Assembly (NCBI GenBank): GCA_018340805.1
Contig: JACMZG010001914.1
Location: forward strand, 29,065,978 to 29,129,977
Source of the DNA: Microvelia longipes
Taxonomy: Eukaryota > Arthropoda > Insecta > Hemiptera > Veliidae
Reading direction: 5' to 3'
DNA length: 64,000 nt
Shown: one piece after another, positions 60,534 through 64,000 of the stretch
Position numbering within the stretch: position 1 is the stretch's first letter
Layout: each line of letters opens with the position of its first letter
The notes under the pieces: generated by a model
Databases searched by the model: none
Seen by the model: only the letters and a program-made list of their open reading frames with translations
Told to the model about the DNA's origin: nothing
Position numbers and translations under genes: made by a program

Positions 60534-60723
60534 ATATGTATTTATTATTAGGTGGTTCCTCTTTTAGAAAAATGCATGAGTCTTGTTTCATGATCAAACC
60601 TTATTAGCTTTTTTTTCATTTAGAATTTTACTTTAAACGCCATAGTCAAGTGACTATTCTAGAAGGGGGTTCGTTTTTTTAGATCTTTGTGTGTCATTTT
60701 TGATTTTCCGTCATTCATCCATA

Positions 60724-60813
60724 ATGTCCAACGTTTCTAAAAATAAAGCTTCCTACATTGATAGCGAAGTATATAATTCGTCATCCACATTGGTACGTGG
60801 GAATAACCAATAT
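60724..60813 (+). CDS. candidate first coding exon, unknown gene
   Basis: ATG at 60724 opens exactly 30 codons up to a strong donor, CAATAT/GTAAGTATAT at 60814. The peptide MSNVSKNKASYIDSEVYNSS, then STLVRGNNQY, has Ser/Asn-rich but ordinary composition. The base composition rises in GC relative to both sides. Followed by a polypyrimidine minisatellite that would lie in the intron. No family recognised; a host gene or a transposon first exon are both possible. Confidence 0.4.
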
Positions 60814-60839
60814 GTAAGTATATTATCCATTTAATCTAC

Positions 60840-61145
60840 TTACTCTTTTTACCATACGTTTTATTATTCTTAACTTATCTTTTAACCATTGTTTCTTATC
60901 TAACAATTCTATTTTTACCATAGTTCATTATCTTAACAATCTCTTTTTAACATACGTTTATTATCTTAACAATCTCTTTTTATCATACGTTTTTTATCTT
61001 AACAATCTCTTTTTACCATACATTTATATCATAACCCTATTTTTTATCCATACTTTTATCTTAACATCTCTATTTTTACCATATATTATCTAACAATCTT
61101 TTTACCATCTTTTTATCTTAAAATCTCTTTTCATCAAACATTTTC
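60840..61145 (+). repeat. degenerate polypyrimidine minisatellite
   Basis: About nine units of 30-36 bp built on TTATCTTAACAATCTCTTTT then TACCATACG, decaying rightward. Confidence 0.8.
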
Positions 61146-61712
61146 TCATAAAAAGTAAAAATTAAACAAAAAATAAAACAAACAAAAAATTAATATATAT
61201 TTTATAACCAACAATGATTTTGGGTTAAAAGTTATTTAAAAATTCATAAAAAAGGATTATTTTTCAATTTTTATTAAAAAGTACTGAATAGTTTTTACAT
61301 AAAAAGGCCGAAAATTAAACAAAAAATTAAAATAAAAAGCAGCACAAAAAGAATTAAAATTAAAAGATTATTTGAAAAGAGGGATTTTTTCGAGCTAAAA
61401 TTAAAAACAGCTCGGCCGCTAATACCTTTTTATAAAATAAAAATTAAAAAGGAATTTTCATAAAGATTTAATGAAAAAAGGACCTTTCGTATGAGCAAAG
61501 AAAAAACAGCTTGATTACTAAATTCTTTTTATATTATTATTTCGTTAAAAGAATCCCCAAAGTGATTTCACTTTTTTTAAATGGACGATGAGGAACTCGA
61601 TAGAATGAGAACAAAAAATTCCATTTAAGGAAAAATAAAATAAGACTTTTTGACTGAAATGTCATAAAAATAATATTTCTGTTATTTTTTTATTAAATGA
61701 ATTATAAATAGT
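61146..61712. other. AT-rich spacer, no gene seen
   Basis: A-rich, with CAGCTCGG/CAGCTTGATT recurring phrases near 61410 and 61508 suggesting an internal duplication. No ORF. Confidence 0.4.
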
Positions 61713-61883
61713 ATGTTTTCTTTAACAGAATTTACAAAAGAAAACATCGCTTATAAAGTGGCCATTATAGCGGGAGTCGGACCAAAGAGTGTGTCATTGT
61801 GTTATATATCCGTTTCAGAGATCTGTAATCTTAAAAAAATACGTTTTGCAAAACTAATAAAAGATAGACTTGGAGAAGTTTGA
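61713..61883 (+). CDS. candidate small ORF or exon, unknown
   Basis: 56 codons from ATG 61713 to TGA 61881-61883. TTTTCTTTAACAG just inside the start also fits an acceptor, so the coding part may begin at 61729 as an exon. The peptide (ENIAYKVAIIAGVGPKSVSL, then SEICNLKKIRFAKLIKDRLG) is protein-like and clearly different from nearby AT-rich translations. No family recognised. About 900 bp downstream of the candidate first exon on the same strand. Confidence 0.35.
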   Translation: MFSLTEFTKENIAYKVAIIAGVGPKSVSLCYISVSEICNLKKIRFAKLIKDRLGEV

Positions 61884-64000
61884 CCGACTTAATAGTTAAC
61901 TTAATAGTTCGACCAATAATATAAAATTACTTTAAAAATAATAACAAATTTAATTCATATGCTGTTTTAAAATATGCGTTAACATATTTTTCTAATAGGC
62001 GAAATAGTAATAAGTTTGCTAATATCAAAGTAGGCACTGTCTAATTTAATTCTAAAAGCCTAAATTGGTTAAATGAAGAAAAAAAGCTAACTTGAGAAAG
62101 TTAATTTAACTAAAACAAAAAGCAATGAATTTTTAGTATTATTTCTAATAGCGTATTTTTAAAATGGAAATTACGCTTATGAAGTTGTTCCGATTACGGA
62201 AGTTGAGGTTAGGAGTGAGGCGGATCGATTCCTTATTGCTTCTTATCGATTCCTTATTGCTTCTTCATACAAAAAATATATGTACCAAACATTTTATAAA
62301 TATATATTTATGCAACTTAAATGGCTATACAGTGTTTTAGAAAAAAATAGTTCAATTAATTTAAATTAATTATGATTATTTATGTAATAAAACCATAAAA
62401 TTACAATGATACTACAATTAATTTTCACCATTTATCACTTAATTATAGTAACAACAAAGTATATCATAAATTTTAATACAAAGTTCATTTCAACTTTGCC
62501 CTGAATTTAGAAAAACAAAAAAGGTCAGAACAAAAGAAAAAAAATTGTATTATAAATTATGGGCTTTTAATTTGAGACCATCAGTCAAATTAAAAAAAAA
62601 TATTCCTTCAATTAATAATTTACTTAATTTAAATTTATTTACGCCCTTTTGTAGAATTTAGAGTGGCAAAATAATAATTTTAAGGGGTACGTACTATTGC
62701 TTCATCTTTTATTATTATTATATTTTTTTTTTATATTAATACAATTATTAACTAATAACATATAAAAGTAAAAAATTATTAAATATTTATTTAATATTAT
62801 TATTCAAATCACGAAAGTATGCTTTATTATGTGTTTTTTATAATATTTTTTATTTATTATCAATTTTATGTATAAATTTAAAACATAAACAACATATTTA
62901 TGTCATACAATAAATTTAAAAGTATATAATCTTAATGAGGATTACCTTTAAATTGTTATTTCGTTAGATAAGTTGTTAATAAATTTAGTTATAACTTTAG
63001 AAATATGTTTATATACATTGGGTATATGAGGATGTACGTGGATAATAATTTATAAACCTTTTAAAACCTTTAAGAAGGGGTTATATGGAAGGTTAGGAGT
63101 TGATTTTAGTATTGTTAATAAGCGATTGTAGTTAGTTGTGTAGGTCGACTAATGGAGGGGGGTCATTAGAATACAATGACTTTTTCGGATAATCTCTGAG
63201 TTGAAGCAATTTTAGGGTATAATAAAAAGACTCGAGAACAATGGTTGGTGCCCTGAACATTGGTACATTAGGCACGCTCTTTCTATCCAAGAAAACAAGC
63301 ATAATTATTCACTTTTGTTAAGAGTAAGTCGTTTGTTCCTTTTTTCCTTTTTACAATACAACTGAGTATTTCGTATTTAAAATGTGTAATTACTTACAAT
63401 ATCTATGTCATCACAGAATATATATTTAATTTTTAAATATAATAAAATTAATTACATATAACTGGAATAAGGTGTATAACTTGGTTAAGTTTTATACTTA
63501 CTTTTGAGATATATATTATAAAAGATAAAAATATTTATATGCATTTATGTAAGAGAGAAGAATAAAACTATAGAGAATAAAAATAAAGAAAGATTCAAAC
63601 ATGAGAGAGAATAAATAGGGGTAATACAGAGTAAGAAAAATTGCCTTAGGCAGTAAAAAAACAAAAGGCATTTTGGAGATTTATACATGTCCCCATATAT
63701 ATTGGACAAATGATCAGTTCTTAGTTCTCTTTTCTATAATATTTGTTAAAATTTATTTGGTTTATTTATTTACCAAGAAAGTCAAGTAAGTTTTTGCTTC
63801 CTGGGCGGTCAAGTTGGTTCCTGAGGCCTCAAGCTTGGTTACTTGCTGAAAATGTATTTAGTTACTTCCAAAAGTTTGGTCAAATGACCTCTGGCGTTGT
63901 TTTTTACATGGAGTTAGATATACAGTTATTGGAATATCTAAGGGAAAAATAAACTCATGAGGTTGGGGTCATTAAGGGGGAAAGTTGGTTTTTGGAAGGG
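61884..64000. other. AT-rich, no supported gene
   Basis: A 20-bp direct duplication (ATCGATTCCTTATTGCTTCT) lies at about 62224-62267. An ORF at 63743-63952 near the right edge has mixed composition and an AATAAA just after its stop, but no recognised domain. The window may end inside another element (GGGGTCATTAAGGGGGAAAG near 63965). Confidence 0.4.

Overview
The window reads as nuclear DNA from an animal, most likely an arthropod and probably an insect. The background is very AT-rich, with long (AT)n tracts. The recognisable content is an R1-like non-LTR retrotransposon, a Ty3/Gypsy element of the Mag type, a Polinton/Maverick DNA transposon, tRNA-derived SINE-like sequence and many foldback repeats. 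Splice-like GT/AG signals flank some candidate exons. No bacterial gene organisation, rRNA gene, functional tRNA or CRISPR array was seen. The species cannot be named from the sequence.

Layout. 1-2526 (minus): 5' part of an R1-like non-LTR retrotransposon (zinc-knuckle ORF1, then endonuclease and start of reverse transcriptase), running off the left edge. 2.5-19.7 kb: gene-poor DNA with hairpins, dispersed repeats and microsatellites. 19741-24298: complete Gypsy/Mag-like element with 202/203-bp LTRs, a GATAT target duplication and broken ORFs. 24.3-41.4 kb: mostly gene-poor, with a candidate LDL-receptor-A-type exon (24664-24888, minus), a candidate last exon (29139-29265, minus), a non-LTR remnant, minisatellites and several foldbacks. 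41.5-42.7 kb and 56.4-57.3 kb: two copies of a composite repeat lying on either side of the Polinton.

44111-56169: Polinton/Maverick with inverted ends starting AGTAG, GC-rich minisatellite TIRs and a perfect 6-bp target duplication (TTTTGG). Its genes all read rightward and are broken by indels: an unassigned GC-rich leader region with a core promoter, B-family DNA polymerase, an uncharacterised ORF interrupted by a 1000-N gap, retroviral-like integrase with chromodomain, adenain-like cysteine protease, and a capsid-like protein. In an intact element the polymerase copies the DNA (protein-primed in this family), the integrase inserts it, and the protease and capsid genes suggest a virus-like phase. 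This copy looks inactive as sequenced. 57.3-64 kb is AT-rich with one candidate first coding exon and a polypyrimidine minisatellite.

Almost every coding region has small indels, including the Gypsy element whose LTRs are nearly identical. Either these are decayed or defective copies, or the assembly carries uncorrected indel errors. This affects every pseudogene call here.
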